64,000 nucleotides of DNA. Origin: Nocardiopsis alba DSM 43377 (lineage in GTDB: Bacteria; Actinomycetota; Actinomycetes; Streptosporangiales; Streptosporangiaceae). The first letter of the stretch is position 1. The number at the start of each line of letters is the position of its first letter. The translations under genes were made by a program, and so were the position numbers. Positions 44,791 through 52,935 of this stretch are shown here, piece after piece. The stretch lies in the NCBI RefSeq assembly GCF_000341225.1, contig NZ_ANAC01000011.1, positions 1 to 64,000 on the forward strand. The letters run 5' to 3'. The notes beneath the pieces were generated by a model. It was not told the DNA's origin, searched no databases, and saw nothing but the letters and a program-made list of their open reading frames with translations.

Positions 44791-45762
44791 GTGGGTGACG
44801 CGATACTCGAGATCGAGGGCTTGACTCGGCGATTCGGTTCGGTCGTGGCGAACGACGAGGTCGGCCTGCGGGTCAGACCCGGAGAGGTGGTCGGTCTGCT
44901 GGGGCACAACGGTGCCGGCAAGACCACCCTGGTCTCCCAGGTCGTAGGGCTGCTCCGACCCCACGGCGGGTCCATCCGGGTGGTGGGGGTCGACGCCGTC
45001 GCCGACCCCGGTACGGCGCGTCGCTGTGTGGCTCTTCAGGCCCAGGCCCAGGCACCACTGGACGGGCTGACGCCCAAGGAGGCGATCGTGATCGCCGGGC
45101 GGCTGCGCGGCATGTCCCGTTCGGCCTCTCGGGACGCCGCCGAGCGCATGGCCGATGAGCTGGACATCCGGGAATGGATCGATCGGCGGGCCACCCCCGA
45201 CGGCGGGGGGATCTCCGGCGGGGTGCGCCGTCTGACCGCGTTCGCGATGGCCGCGGTCGCACCGGTGCCGCTGATCATCCTCGACGAGCCGACCAATGAC
45301 GTGGACGCGGCCCGCCGCAGGCGGCTGTGGAACATGGTCCGCCGGCTCGGCGACGAGGGCGCGGGGGTCCTGCTGGTCACGCACAACGTCGCCGAGGCCG
45401 AACACGTGATGGACGAGCTGGTGGTGCTCGACCGCGGTCGAGCGGTGGCCTCCGGGTCGCCGAGCCAGTTGCGCGGAGCCGAGGGAGACGAAATGCGTCT
45501 CGAGCTCTCCCTGCCCCTGGACGCCCAGGACCCGTCCTCCCAGGAACCGCCCTTCCGGTTCGTCCGCCGAGTCCGTAACGGGCGTCGGGTGCTGTTGAGC
45601 CTCGCCGAGTCCGACGCCGCGACCGCGGTCGCCTGGGCGACCGCGCTCCGTGCCTCCGGTCGGGTCGAGGGATACACGCTCACACCCACCACGCTCGAGG
45701 ACGCCTACCTCGCAGCCACGGCCGACGCCGAATCGATCCACGAGGAGTCCGCCCATGTCTGA
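44791..45762 (+). CDS. ABC transporter ATP-binding protein (drug-exporter type)
   Basis: This 323-residue ATPase has Walker A GHNGAGKTT (about residues 38-46), a Q-loop region VALQAQAQAPL, a variant signature ISGGVRRL in place of LSGGQ, Walker B LIILDEPTNDVD and the switch His in LLVTHNVAEAEH. A C-terminal extension of about 100 residues is usual in DrrA-like actinomycete exporters. The GTG start is preceded by GGAGGTGA. It overlaps the permease gene by 8 bases and forms a two-gene operon. The role is probably efflux or self-resistance for the neighbouring cluster; the divergent TetR gene supports ligand-controlled export. Confidence 0.88.
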   Translation: MGDAILEIEGLTRRFGSVVANDEVGLRVRPGEVVGLLGHNGAGKTTLVSQVVGLLRPHGGSIRVVGVDAVADPGTARRCVALQAQAQAPLDGLTPKEAIVIAGRLRGMSRSASRDAAERMADELDIREWIDRRATPDGGGISGGVRRLTAFAMAAVAPVPLIILDEPTNDVDAARRRRLWNMVRRLGDEGAGVLLVTHNVAEAEHVMDELVVLDRGRAVASGSPSQLRGAEGDEMRLELSLPLDAQDPSSQEPPFRFVRRVRNGRRVLLSLAESDAATAVAWATALRASGRVEGYTLTPTTLEDAYLAATADAESIHEESAHV

Positions 45763-46555
45763 AGCGATCACGCGCGAGCGCCGTGAGGGTCAAGCGCTCC
45801 CACCGATCCCCGAGCGCGCCCACCTGGGGATGACGGTCTGGACCCTGTTGCGCTGGACGATGGCCCAGACCGGGGCGATGATGCCGTTGTTCATCGTGGT
45901 CCAGGCGGCCATCGCGGGAGCGGTCGTCGTCGGGTTCGGGCTCCTCGTCCCCGATATCGACGCCCCCACCGCCGAGCTGCTGTCCACGGGCGCTCCCACG
46001 ATCCTGATCCTCGTCATCGGGTTGGTCCTGTGCCCGTGGGGGGTGGCCGGTGCCCGGACCAGCGGCACCTTGACCTATCAGCGGGCGCTGCCCGTTCCGC
46101 GTCCGCTGCTGCTGGTGGCCGATCTGGTGGTCTGGCTGGTCATCGCCCTGCCCAGCATTCCGGTGACGGTGCTGGTGGCCCGCCTGCGCTACGGGATCGA
46201 GTACTCGATCGACTGGCCGCTGCTGGTGGGGGCGTTCGTGCTCGCCACGATCATGGCCGTCTCGGTGGGCTACGCGACGGCGATGCTGCTGTCACCGATG
46301 ATGTCGCAGCTGGTCAGCCAGGTGATGGTGTTCTTCGTGATGCTCTTCTCGCCCGTCACCTTCCCGAAGGAGCAGCTGCCCGAATGGTTCCAGGCCGTTC
46401 ACAGCGTCCTTCCCTTCCAGGCCGCGGCCGACCTGCTGCGCGCCGGTCTGCTCTCGGACAGGTTCGAGCCCAGCGGCCAGGGCCTGGTGGTGCTCATCGT
46501 GTGGTGCCTGCTGGGGCTGATCATCAGTGTTCGCGCCGTGATCCGACGTGGTTAG
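45755..46555 (+). CDS. ABC-2 type membrane permease
   Basis: This 266-residue integral membrane protein has a cytoplasmic N-terminal segment of about 30 residues and roughly six hydrophobic helices, for example MMPLFIVVQAAIAGAVVVGF, TILILVIGLVLCPWG and LLLVADLVVWLVIALPSIPV. FFVMLFSPVTFPKEQLPEW is the conserved ABC-2 loop before the last helices. It should pair as a homodimer with the ATPase encoded just upstream, whose stop it overlaps by 8 bases. The substrate is unknown; location suggests the PKS-NRPS product. Confidence 0.87.
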   Translation: MSEAITRERREGQALPPIPERAHLGMTVWTLLRWTMAQTGAMMPLFIVVQAAIAGAVVVGFGLLVPDIDAPTAELLSTGAPTILILVIGLVLCPWGVAGARTSGTLTYQRALPVPRPLLLVADLVVWLVIALPSIPVTVLVARLRYGIEYSIDWPLLVGAFVLATIMAVSVGYATAMLLSPMMSQLVSQVMVFFVMLFSPVTFPKEQLPEWFQAVHSVLPFQAAADLLRAGLLSDRFEPSGQGLVVLIVWCLLGLIISVRAVIRRG

Positions 46556-46565
46556 GAGTGACGAA

Positions 46566-47573
46566 ATGAGTCGTTGGTTGGTACTGGGCGGTACTCAGTT
46601 CCTGTCCCGAGAGGTGGCGGCCGCCGCGGTGGCCCGCGGACACGAGGTGGTCTGCGCGGCGAGAGGTCGGTCCGGGCCCGTCCCCGAGGGCGCCCGACTG
46701 GTGAGAGTGGATCGTGACGACGAGGACGGACTGGCCCCGCTGCGCGGCGAGAGGTTCGACGCCGTGGTCGATACGGCGATCATCTCCTACCGGTGGGTGC
46801 GCGAGGCCCTCGCCGAGTTCGCGGATACGGCCGGGCACTGGACGTTCGTCTCCACGATGAACGTGTACTCCGACCTGTCCCGGCGTGGCGGCGGTGTGGA
46901 CGACCCCCTGTTGGAACCGCGTTACGCGGACCCGGAGGGCCCCGAGGACTTCGGCGCCTACGGGTCCATCAAGGTCGCCTCCGAGAAGGCGGTCGTCGAG
47001 ACGGTCGGCGACCGCGCCCTGGTGGTGCGGCCCGGTCTCGTCTGCGGCCCCGGCGACCCGTACGACCGGTTCGGGTACTGGCCGGCCCGGTTCTCCCGCG
47101 GCGGGCGGGCGCTGGTTCCCGACGCACCCGACCAGCCGTGCCAACTGATCGACGTGCGCGACCTCGCGGAGTGGATCGTGCTCTCCGGAGAGCGCGGACT
47201 CACCGGAACCTTCGACGCGTCCGGTCCGCGGACGACGCTGGGGTCGGTGCTGGAGGGGATAGCGGACGCGGTCGGCGCCTCCGACCTGGAACGGGTTCCG
47301 GTGTCACCGGACCGGCTCTTCGAAGCGGGCGTGATGCCCTGGCAGGGGCCGCACTCGCTGCCGCTCTGGCTCCCCGAGAGCCATCACGGAGTGGTCGACC
47401 GGGACACCGCCCCCGCCCTGGAGGCGGGGCTGTCCGTCCGTCCTCTCGCCGAAACCGCCGAAGCGACCCTGGCGTACGAAAAGGAGGCCGGGCTCGATCG
47501 TGAACGGCAGGCCGGTCTGACCTCGGTGGAGGAGACCGAACTGCTCGAAAGGATCGACACCGCCGTTCCCTGA
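46566..47573 (+). CDS. NAD-dependent epimerase/dehydratase-like SDR protein
   Basis: This 335-residue extended SDR protein starts directly with the nucleotide-binding motif LVLGGTQFLSREV (GxxxFxS variant of GxxGxxG). The active-site region is FVSTMNVYSD with YGSIKVASE as the YxxxK motif, followed by VVRPGLVCGPGDPYDRF, typical of the epimerase/dehydratase subgroup. Members act on nucleotide sugars or other carbonyl substrates; the substrate here cannot be told. The start at 46566 lies 11 bases after the permease stop with a GGAG before it, so it belongs to the exporter operon. A role in tailoring the cluster product or in precursor supply with the following reductase is possible. Confidence 0.75.
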   Translation: MSRWLVLGGTQFLSREVAAAAVARGHEVVCAARGRSGPVPEGARLVRVDRDDEDGLAPLRGERFDAVVDTAIISYRWVREALAEFADTAGHWTFVSTMNVYSDLSRRGGGVDDPLLEPRYADPEGPEDFGAYGSIKVASEKAVVETVGDRALVVRPGLVCGPGDPYDRFGYWPARFSRGGRALVPDAPDQPCQLIDVRDLAEWIVLSGERGLTGTFDASGPRTTLGSVLEGIADAVGASDLERVPVSPDRLFEAGVMPWQGPHSLPLWLPESHHGVVDRDTAPALEAGLSVRPLAETAEATLAYEKEAGLDRERQAGLTSVEETELLERIDTAVP

Positions 47574-47622
47574 CCCCGGGTCGCGGACCCTCGTGGCTCG
47601 GAGAACAAAGGAGAACGCCCCA

Positions 47623-49014
47623 ATGCCGGAAATCGTGAAAGGGACAGGTCGAATGCGGGAAATCGCGGATTATCTTGCCTCAGGTGACATCGACGCCGAC
47701 ACGGTCGCCGGCATGGGCGTCCCGGAGAGCTACAAGGGGGCGGTCGTTCTGCGTGAGGACACGGAGATGTTCTCCGGTCTGCCGTCGCAGAGCCGGGACC
47801 CGGCCAAGTCGCTGACCCTCCGCGAAGTGCCCACACCCGAGCCCGGTGTGGGGGAGGTACTCGTCGCGGTCATGGCGAGCAGCATCAACTACAACACCGT
47901 TTGGAGTTCGATCTTCGAACCGGTTCCCACGTTCGGCTTCCTCCGGCGGTACGCGAGTCAGGTCCCCTCCGCGGGGATCCACGACCAGCCGTTCCACGTG
48001 CTCGGTTCGGACATGTCCGGTGTCGTGTTGAGGGTCGGAGCGGGCGTACGGCGATGGAAGCCCGGTGACAAGGTGGTCGCGCACTGCCTGTCGGTCGAAC
48101 TGTCCGAAGCGGACGGTCATGACGACAGCATGCTCGACCCTGAGCAGCGCATCTGGGGATACGAGACCAACTACGGTGGGCTCGCTCAGCTCAGCCTGGT
48201 CAAAGCGAACCAGTTGATGCCCAAGCCCGCCCACCTGACCTGGGAGGAGTCGGCGGTCTCAGGGCTGGTGCACTCGACCGCCTATCGTCAGCTCATCTCC
48301 CGCAACGGGGCGCGTGTGAAGCTCGGAGACGTGGTCCTCATCTGGGGGGCCGCGGGTGGACTCGGCTCGTACGCCACCCAGTTGGCGCTGCGCGCCGGGG
48401 CCACCCCCGTGTGCGTCGTCTCCAGCCGGGCCAAGGCCGACCTGGTGCGGTCCCAGGGCGCGGAGCTGATCATCGACCGGGCGGCCGAGGGCTACAGGTT
48501 CTGGAGCGACCCGGACACACCGGACCCCAAGGAGTGGAAGCGTTTCGGTGCCCGGATCCGCGACCTGACCGGCGGCGACGACCCCGATGTGGTGTTCGAG
48601 CACCCGGGGCGGGAGACGATGGGCGCCAGCGTGTACGTGGCGCGGCGCGGCGGCACCATCGTCACCTGCGCGTCCACCTCCGGTTATCAGCACCAGTACG
48701 ACAACCGTTATCTGTGGATGGGGTTGAAGCGGATCGTCGGTACGCACTTCGCGAACTACCGCGAGGCGTGGGAGGCCAACCGACTCATCGCCAAGGGCGT
48801 GGTCCACCCGACCCTTTCCGCGGTGTACGGATTGGACGACGTGGGACTGGCCGCTCGTCGGGTGCACCAGAACGAGCACAGCGGCAAGGTCGGTGTGCTG
48901 GCCCTGGCACCCCGGCCGGGTCTGGGAATCGACGCTCCCGAGTTCCGGGCCTCGCACGTCGAGCAGATCGAACGTTTTCGTGAGGGCGACGCGCATGACA
49001 CGGTCTCCGGTTGA
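47623..49014 (+). CDS. ccr: Crotonyl-CoA carboxylase/reductase
   Basis: This 463-residue MDR-superfamily enzyme has the family pattern throughout: NTVWSSIFEPVPTFGFL, VLGSDMSGVVLRVG, HCLSVELSEADGHDDSM, the NADPH-binding WGAAGGLGSYA and THFANYREAWEANRLI. It reductively carboxylates an alpha,beta-unsaturated acyl-CoA to an alkylmalonyl-CoA (ethylmalonyl-CoA from crotonyl-CoA), an unusual PKS extender. The usual WGFETNFGG segment reads WGYETNYGG here (Tyr180-Glu181), and SGLVNST reads SGLVHST (His217). These substitutions are next to residues known to bind CO2 or shape the pocket, so substrate range may differ. The start at 47623 follows AAGGAG. It lies 50 bases after the SDR gene in the same direction. 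Confidence 0.9.
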   Translation: MPEIVKGTGRMREIADYLASGDIDADTVAGMGVPESYKGAVVLREDTEMFSGLPSQSRDPAKSLTLREVPTPEPGVGEVLVAVMASSINYNTVWSSIFEPVPTFGFLRRYASQVPSAGIHDQPFHVLGSDMSGVVLRVGAGVRRWKPGDKVVAHCLSVELSEADGHDDSMLDPEQRIWGYETNYGGLAQLSLVKANQLMPKPAHLTWEESAVSGLVHSTAYRQLISRNGARVKLGDVVLIWGAAGGLGSYATQLALRAGATPVCVVSSRAKADLVRSQGAELIIDRAAEGYRFWSDPDTPDPKEWKRFGARIRDLTGGDDPDVVFEHPGRETMGASVYVARRGGTIVTCASTSGYQHQYDNRYLWMGLKRIVGTHFANYREAWEANRLIAKGVVHPTLSAVYGLDDVGLAARRVHQNEHSGKVGVLALAPRPGLGIDAPEFRASHVEQIERFREGDAHDTVSG

Positions 49015-49034
49015 TTCCGCTCTTTTCCGGAATC
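49013..49034 (+). terminator. Short hairpin after the reductase gene
   Basis: GATTCCG (49013-49019) pairs with CGGAATC (49028-49034) around an eight-base T-rich loop, beginning inside the stop codon of the reductase gene. The stem is modest, so it is only a candidate terminator. Confidence 0.35.
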
Positions 49035-49070
49035 GGTAAATTCGTGATTCCTCTACTGATCTGATGGCCG

Positions 49071-49092
49071 TTGGTAATGATTCACATTGGTA
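49071..49092. repeat. Direct repeat TTGGTA upstream of the XRE gene
   Basis: TTGGTA occurs at 49071-49076 and again at 49087-49092, 16 bases apart, immediately before the XRE regulator start at 49104. It may be part of an autoregulatory site, but two six-base copies could also arise by chance. Confidence 0.2.
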
Positions 49093-49103
49093 GGTCGGTG
49101 GCA

Positions 49104-49442
49104 ATGTCGTTGACGGATATCGGTGCACGGATCGAGCGAGCCCGGGCTGCGGCGGGTCTGAGCCAGCGTGCTCTCGCCGATGCCACGGGCATCTCACAGT
49201 CCACCCTGTCGCGGATCATCTCCGGGAATCGGGAGGCGAAGACGGCCGAGATCGCGGCGATCGCCTGGGAGACCGGGTGTACGGTCGCCCAGCTCACCGG
49301 GGTCGGGACGGTGGCCGAGCGGGTTCAGTGCGTGCCCCTTCTCACCACCGGCTCCGCGATGAGCGGCATGCGCCAGACACTGCTGGACTTCCTGGAACTG
49401 GACGCCTACCTGGACGACCAGGCCGTCTCCGCCACAACCTGA
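49104..49442 (+). CDS. XRE-family helix-turn-helix regulator paired with a metallopeptidase
   Basis: This 112-residue protein has a classic HTH_3 domain: IGARIERARAAAGLSQRALADATGISQSTLSRIISGNREAKTAE (about residues 5-49; cited from positions 49116-49250). A short C-terminal segment may be a dimerisation or sensing region. The start at 49104 begins directly before the domain; an upstream ATG at 49071 would add a poorly conserved lead. The next gene encodes an ImmA/IrrE-type peptidase 17 bases downstream. In such pairs the regulator is usually a repressor that the peptidase cleaves or antagonises under stress. Targets are unknown; its own promoter is the obvious candidate. Confidence 0.85.
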   Translation: MSLTDIGARIERARAAAGLSQRALADATGISQSTLSRIISGNREAKTAEIAAIAWETGCTVAQLTGVGTVAERVQCVPLLTTGSAMSGMRQTLLDFLELDAYLDDQAVSATT

Positions 49443-49459
49443 AACCGGACGGTCGAAAC

Positions 49460-50227
49460 GTGAGCGCAGAAGTCGAAGGCCGCACCGCGGCCGAACGGTT
49501 CCGGGAGGAACGGAATCTCGGTGTGCAGCCCTTGGGCGACCTCATCGCGATCATCGAGCGGGCCACGGGGATCAACGTGGCCGCGCTCGAAGCGGACCAG
49601 GACCATCACGGCATGATGGTGCGGGACCGGCAACGAGACGTCATGTTCATCGGTGTCGCGTCCACTCGTCGCCCCATGCGGCAACGCAAGACACTCGCCC
49701 ACGAACTGGGCCATGTCCTGTTCGGGGACGCGATGGGCGGTCCGGCGGGCGCCTGGGGTCACCCCCCTTTCGAGGAGAGCCGGGCCGACGCCTTCGCACG
49801 GCATCTGCTCGTCCCCCTCGACGGCCTGCGCGAGTTCCTCGGTGAACGAGGATCACCGGCCAAGGCCGAACTCTCCGAACTCTCCGAGGTCGTCCAGCGC
49901 TTCCTGGTCGCACCACCGATCGCCGCGATCGCGTTGTGCCAGGCCGGCTACATCGACGACGCCACCAAACGGGCGTGGCTGTCGCCCACCACGCCGCAGT
50001 TGGCGACGCGGTTCGGGTGGAGCGATCAATACCGTGCCCTGCGGGAAGAGTCCGCCCGGCGCCGGGCACCGCAACGACTCCTCGGCCGGGCCGTCAACGC
50101 CTACGCCGAAGGCGTCCTGTCGGTACAGGCCATCGCCACGTTGCGCGGTATCACGAGGCAGGAGGCCGAGATGGAACTGCGGGACGCGGGCGTGGTCCCC
50201 GTACGGCGTCCGCGCTTCGCCGGTTGA
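49460..50227 (+). CDS. ImmA/IrrE-family metallopeptidase
   Basis: This 255-residue protein carries the zinc-peptidase motif HELGH in KTLAHELGHVLFGD (about residues 74-87) and a downstream ESRADAFARHLLVP, in which the Glu is the likely third zinc ligand. This is the ImmA/IrrE/DUF955 pattern. An N-terminal segment of about 70 residues precedes the peptidase core. The final 80 residues contain VQAIATLRGITRQEAEMELR, which looks like a small helical DNA-binding-like or pairing domain. The GTG start at 49460 lies 17 bases after the XRE stop, giving a two-gene module. It probably inactivates the partner repressor. Confidence 0.85.
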   Translation: MSAEVEGRTAAERFREERNLGVQPLGDLIAIIERATGINVAALEADQDHHGMMVRDRQRDVMFIGVASTRRPMRQRKTLAHELGHVLFGDAMGGPAGAWGHPPFEESRADAFARHLLVPLDGLREFLGERGSPAKAELSELSEVVQRFLVAPPIAAIALCQAGYIDDATKRAWLSPTTPQLATRFGWSDQYRALREESARRRAPQRLLGRAVNAYAEGVLSVQAIATLRGITRQEAEMELRDAGVVPVRRPRFAG

Positions 50228-50263
50228 CCCGCGGACCCACGAGGGCGGCCGCCGAACGGCCAC

Positions 50264-50290
50264 GCCCCGGCCGCTATCGGCGGCCGGGGC
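50264..50290. terminator. Hairpin terminator between convergent genes
   Basis: Ten-base arms GCCCCGGCCG (50264-50273) and its complement (50281-50290) enclose a seven-base loop. It lies between the rightward peptidase gene and the leftward gene ending at 50378, so it can act in both directions. Confidence 0.75.
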
Positions 50291-50377
50291 GGTGGTGGCC
50301 GGTGGAGGGATCGGCCCACGGACGCGGGGGAGGGACGCACCTCCGAGCGCGGACCATGGTGGTCCTTCCGGTTCCGG

Positions 50378-51478
50378 TCAGGGGTTCTCGGTGACGGCGA
50401 GGCCGTAGTCGCTGATCCGGTAGTCCGTGTGCGGGCCGTCTCCGCCGGGGTTGGGGATACGACCGCCGTTGTCGGTCAGAGACAGGCCCTCCGGAGAGGC
50501 GATGCCCAGAGCCTCGGCGGTCTCCAGGACCAGCATGGCCAGCCGCACCGCGTTGACCTCGTCGTACCGGTAGCTCGGCGCGAGGTAGGCGATCTCCTCC
50601 TGGAGGTGACGTGCCTCGGTGGCCTCGGTCCAGCCCAGCTCCTCGGGATCGGGCATCTCGGGGGAGCGCTTCATGATGTCGGCCGCGGCCTCGTCCAGCC
50701 CCAGCTCCACGTCTTGCCCGAGCGCCAGTTGGAAGACCCAGGGACCTCCTTCACCGGGGATGTCACCGTGCAGGCCGAAGGAGCGTTCGAACCCCAGGGC
50801 GGTCAGCTCGGCGGGCATGGTGCGCAGGACGTCGACCAGCCGGCGCGCGTAGCCCTTCCAGTCGTCTCCCCTGGTGATCCCGGCGATGGTCATACCGGCG
50901 ATGTCCCCGGTGAGGGAGACCCCGAGGAACCCGCCCACGAGGCCCGCCCCGTGCTCGCGGTCGTACCGGTACCGGCCCTCGGCGGGAGAGGTGGGCAACA
51001 GTGACAGCACGGGATCTCCCCTTCCGGAGACCCGCAGCTCCAGGCTGTTGGCCCGATCCCTCCAGCGCAGGAAGGGCGCGCCCCACTCCGGGGCCGAACC
51101 GTGCAGAGGATCGTCGGGGTCGTCCGAGCCGATGACGTTCGGCTCGCCGAGCCGCTCGCGGAGGGCCCGACCCATCTCTCGGAAGGCCTCGACCTGTTTC
51201 CGGACACCGCCCTCGACCCGTCCCAGCGGGAAGTGCAGCCCCGTGTACTCCTCGGTGGTCACGTGGATGTCCATGTGGTCTTCGACGGGCAGCAGCTGCC
51301 CCTCGCCGAACGGCCGGCCCGTGTGCAGGATCGGTCCGAGCTCTCCCGCGCTCCACTCCCAGCCTTGGGCGACCGCCCCCTGGGACAGGTCCGCCTCGGT
51401 CCACTTGCCCGGGCGGAACCCTCGGAGGAGGACGGCGAGTTCGGCGACACGGTCGGCCGGCCAGAGGGTGTTCGTCAT
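50378..51478 (-). CDS. Protein of unknown function
   Basis: This 366-residue acidic cytoplasmic protein has no signal peptide or membrane segment. The N-terminal part reads WPADRVAELAVLLRGFRPGKW with WTEADL and GWEWS. This is loosely like actinobacterial DUF6301-type proteins, but I cannot assign it firmly. A middle region repeats the theme of a short helix followed by strands (FRPGKWTEADL, later DDWKGYARRLVDVLRTMPAELTALGF), which suggests two related halves. The start at 51478 (MTNTLW) is preceded by GAAAGGAAC; the open frame further upstream is basic and not conserved in character. It stands alone between two terminators and has no obvious tie to the cluster. Confidence 0.65.
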   Translation of the reverse strand: MTNTLWPADRVAELAVLLRGFRPGKWTEADLSQGAVAQGWEWSAGELGPILHTGRPFGEGQLLPVEDHMDIHVTTEEYTGLHFPLGRVEGGVRKQVEAFREMGRALRERLGEPNVIGSDDPDDPLHGSAPEWGAPFLRWRDRANSLELRVSGRGDPVLSLLPTSPAEGRYRYDREHGAGLVGGFLGVSLTGDIAGMTIAGITRGDDWKGYARRLVDVLRTMPAELTALGFERSFGLHGDIPGEGGPWVFQLALGQDVELGLDEAAADIMKRSPEMPDPEELGWTEATEARHLQEEIAYLAPSYRYDEVNAVRLAMLVLETAEALGIASPEGLSLTDNGGRIPNPGGDGPHTDYRISDYGLAVTENP

Positions 51479-51571
51479 GGGTGTCCGTTCCTTTCGGTGA
51501 CGAGAAGATCCTGCCAGGGGCAGGGGACGAGAACGCCTTGAGGAATCGGGGAGCGGGCCCGACATGACGAC

Positions 51572-51607
51572 GGACGCCCCGACCGGAAGGTTCCGGCCGG
51601 GGCGTCC
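51572..51607 (-). terminator. Strong hairpin terminator of the pyruvate dehydrogenase operon
   Basis: Stem arms from 51572 and 51607 pair over 17 positions with one mismatch and a two-base loop. It begins about 35 bases after the stop of the E2 gene on the minus strand. Confidence 0.8.
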
Positions 51608-51641
51608 GAACGCCGCGACGTGCTACGACGTCACGACATCC

Positions 51642-52925
51642 CTACAGGATGATGCGCATCGGCTCTTCGAGGATCTCGGCGAGGTCCTTGAGGAAGGCGG
51701 CGCCGACGGCACCGTCGACCGCGCGGTGGTCCACGGACAGCTCCAGCGAGATGCGGTTGCGCACCCTCACCTCACCGTCGACGACCACGGGCTCCTGGCG
51801 CATGGCGCCGACCGCGAGGATGGCGGCCTCCGGCGGGTTGATCACCGCAGAGAAGCTGTCCACGCCGAACATGCCCAGGTTGGACACGCTGAACGTGCCG
51901 CCGCTCATCTCCTGCGGCTTGAGCTTGTTGTCGCGGGCCTTGCCGGCCAGCTCACGCGTGCGGGTGGAGATCTCCGACAGCGTGGCCTTGTCGGTGTCGT
52001 GCAGCACCGGAACGACCAGGCCGGCGTCCACGGCGACCGCGACACCGACGTTGACCCGGTGGTGCTGGAGCAGCTTCTCGTCGACCCAGGAGGTGTTGAC
52101 GGCCGGGTGCAGCTTGAGCGCGGTGGCACAGGCCTTCACGATCAGGTCGTTGAAGCTGATCTTGACGCCGGTACTGGACAGCTGCTCGTTGATCTGACCG
52201 CGGAAGGCCTTGAGGGCCTCGGCGTCGATCGTCCGGCGCAGGTAGAAGTGCGGGACCGTCTGCTTGCTCTCGGTCAGACGGCGCGCGATCACCTTGCGCA
52301 CGTTGTTGATCTTGAGCTCTTCGGAGTCGCGACCGTCGTCGAAGGCCTGAGCGGCCGGGGCCGGAGCGGACTTCGCCGCGGCCGGCTCGGGGGCCGGGGC
52401 GGCGTGCTCGGCGGAGCCGTCCTTGGCGGCGGCCTCGATGTCGGCGCGGACGATCCGACCCTTGGGTCCGGAGCCCTTGATCTTGGTGATGTCCAGGCCG
52501 TACTCCTTGGCCAGCCGGCGGGCCAGCGGGGAGGTACGGGGACGGTCCGCCGGAGCCTCGTCAGACGAGGCCGCGGGGGCGGTCTCGGCCGGAGCGGCGG
52601 GGGCGGGCTTCTCCTCGGCGGCGGGCTCCTCGGCCTTCTCCTCGGCCGCGGGGGCGGCCGGGGCGGGGCTCTCCTCGGGCACGGCGTCCGGGGAGTCGGC
52701 GATGAGGCCGATGACCTCGCCGATCGGTACGGTGTCGCCCTCGGAGACGTTCTGCTTGACGAGGTAGCCGTCCTCGTAGGCCTCGAACTCCATGACGGCC
52801 TTGTCGGTCTCGATCTCGACCAGCACGTCACCGGCCGCGACCTTGTCCCCCACCTTCTTGACCCAGGTGGAGATGACGCCCTCCTCCATGGTGTCGGAGA
52901 GGCGCGGCATGTGGATCTCGCTCAT
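51642..52925 (-). CDS. pdhC: Dihydrolipoamide acyltransferase, E2 of a 2-oxoacid dehydrogenase complex
   Basis: This 427-residue E2 has an N-terminal lipoyl domain (about residues 1-78, lipoyl Lys in VEIETDKAVMEF), an Ala/Pro/Glu-rich linker and a peripheral subunit-binding domain (RTSPLARRLAKEYGLDITKI, about 128-165). The C-terminal catalytic core ends with DHRAVDGAVGAAFLKDL, the HxxxDG acyltransferase motif. It transfers the acetyl (or branched acyl) group from E1 to CoA in a multimeric cytoplasmic complex. It is the third gene of a leftward E1alpha-E1beta-E2 operon, 10 bases after E1beta. No E3 gene is adjacent, as is usual in actinomycetes. It could also supply acyl-CoA starter units, but that is conjecture. 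Confidence 0.92.
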   Translation of the reverse strand: MSEIHMPRLSDTMEEGVISTWVKKVGDKVAAGDVLVEIETDKAVMEFEAYEDGYLVKQNVSEGDTVPIGEVIGLIADSPDAVPEESPAPAAPAAEEKAEEPAAEEKPAPAAPAETAPAASSDEAPADRPRTSPLARRLAKEYGLDITKIKGSGPKGRIVRADIEAAAKDGSAEHAAPAPEPAAAKSAPAPAAQAFDDGRDSEELKINNVRKVIARRLTESKQTVPHFYLRRTIDAEALKAFRGQINEQLSSTGVKISFNDLIVKACATALKLHPAVNTSWVDEKLLQHHRVNVGVAVAVDAGLVVPVLHDTDKATLSEISTRTRELAGKARDNKLKPQEMSGGTFSVSNLGMFGVDSFSAVINPPEAAILAVGAMRQEPVVVDGEVRVRNRISLELSVDHRAVDGAVGAAFLKDLAEILEEPMRIIL

Positions 52926-52935
52926 TGAAACTCCT

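Noticed and set aside
51564-52928. Plus-strand open frame of about 450 codons opposite the E2 gene, with Gly/Leu/Val repeats
   Set aside because: The minus strand encodes a complete lipoyl-PSBD-catalytic E2; the Gly-rich repeat is the antisense of its Ala/Pro/Glu linker.
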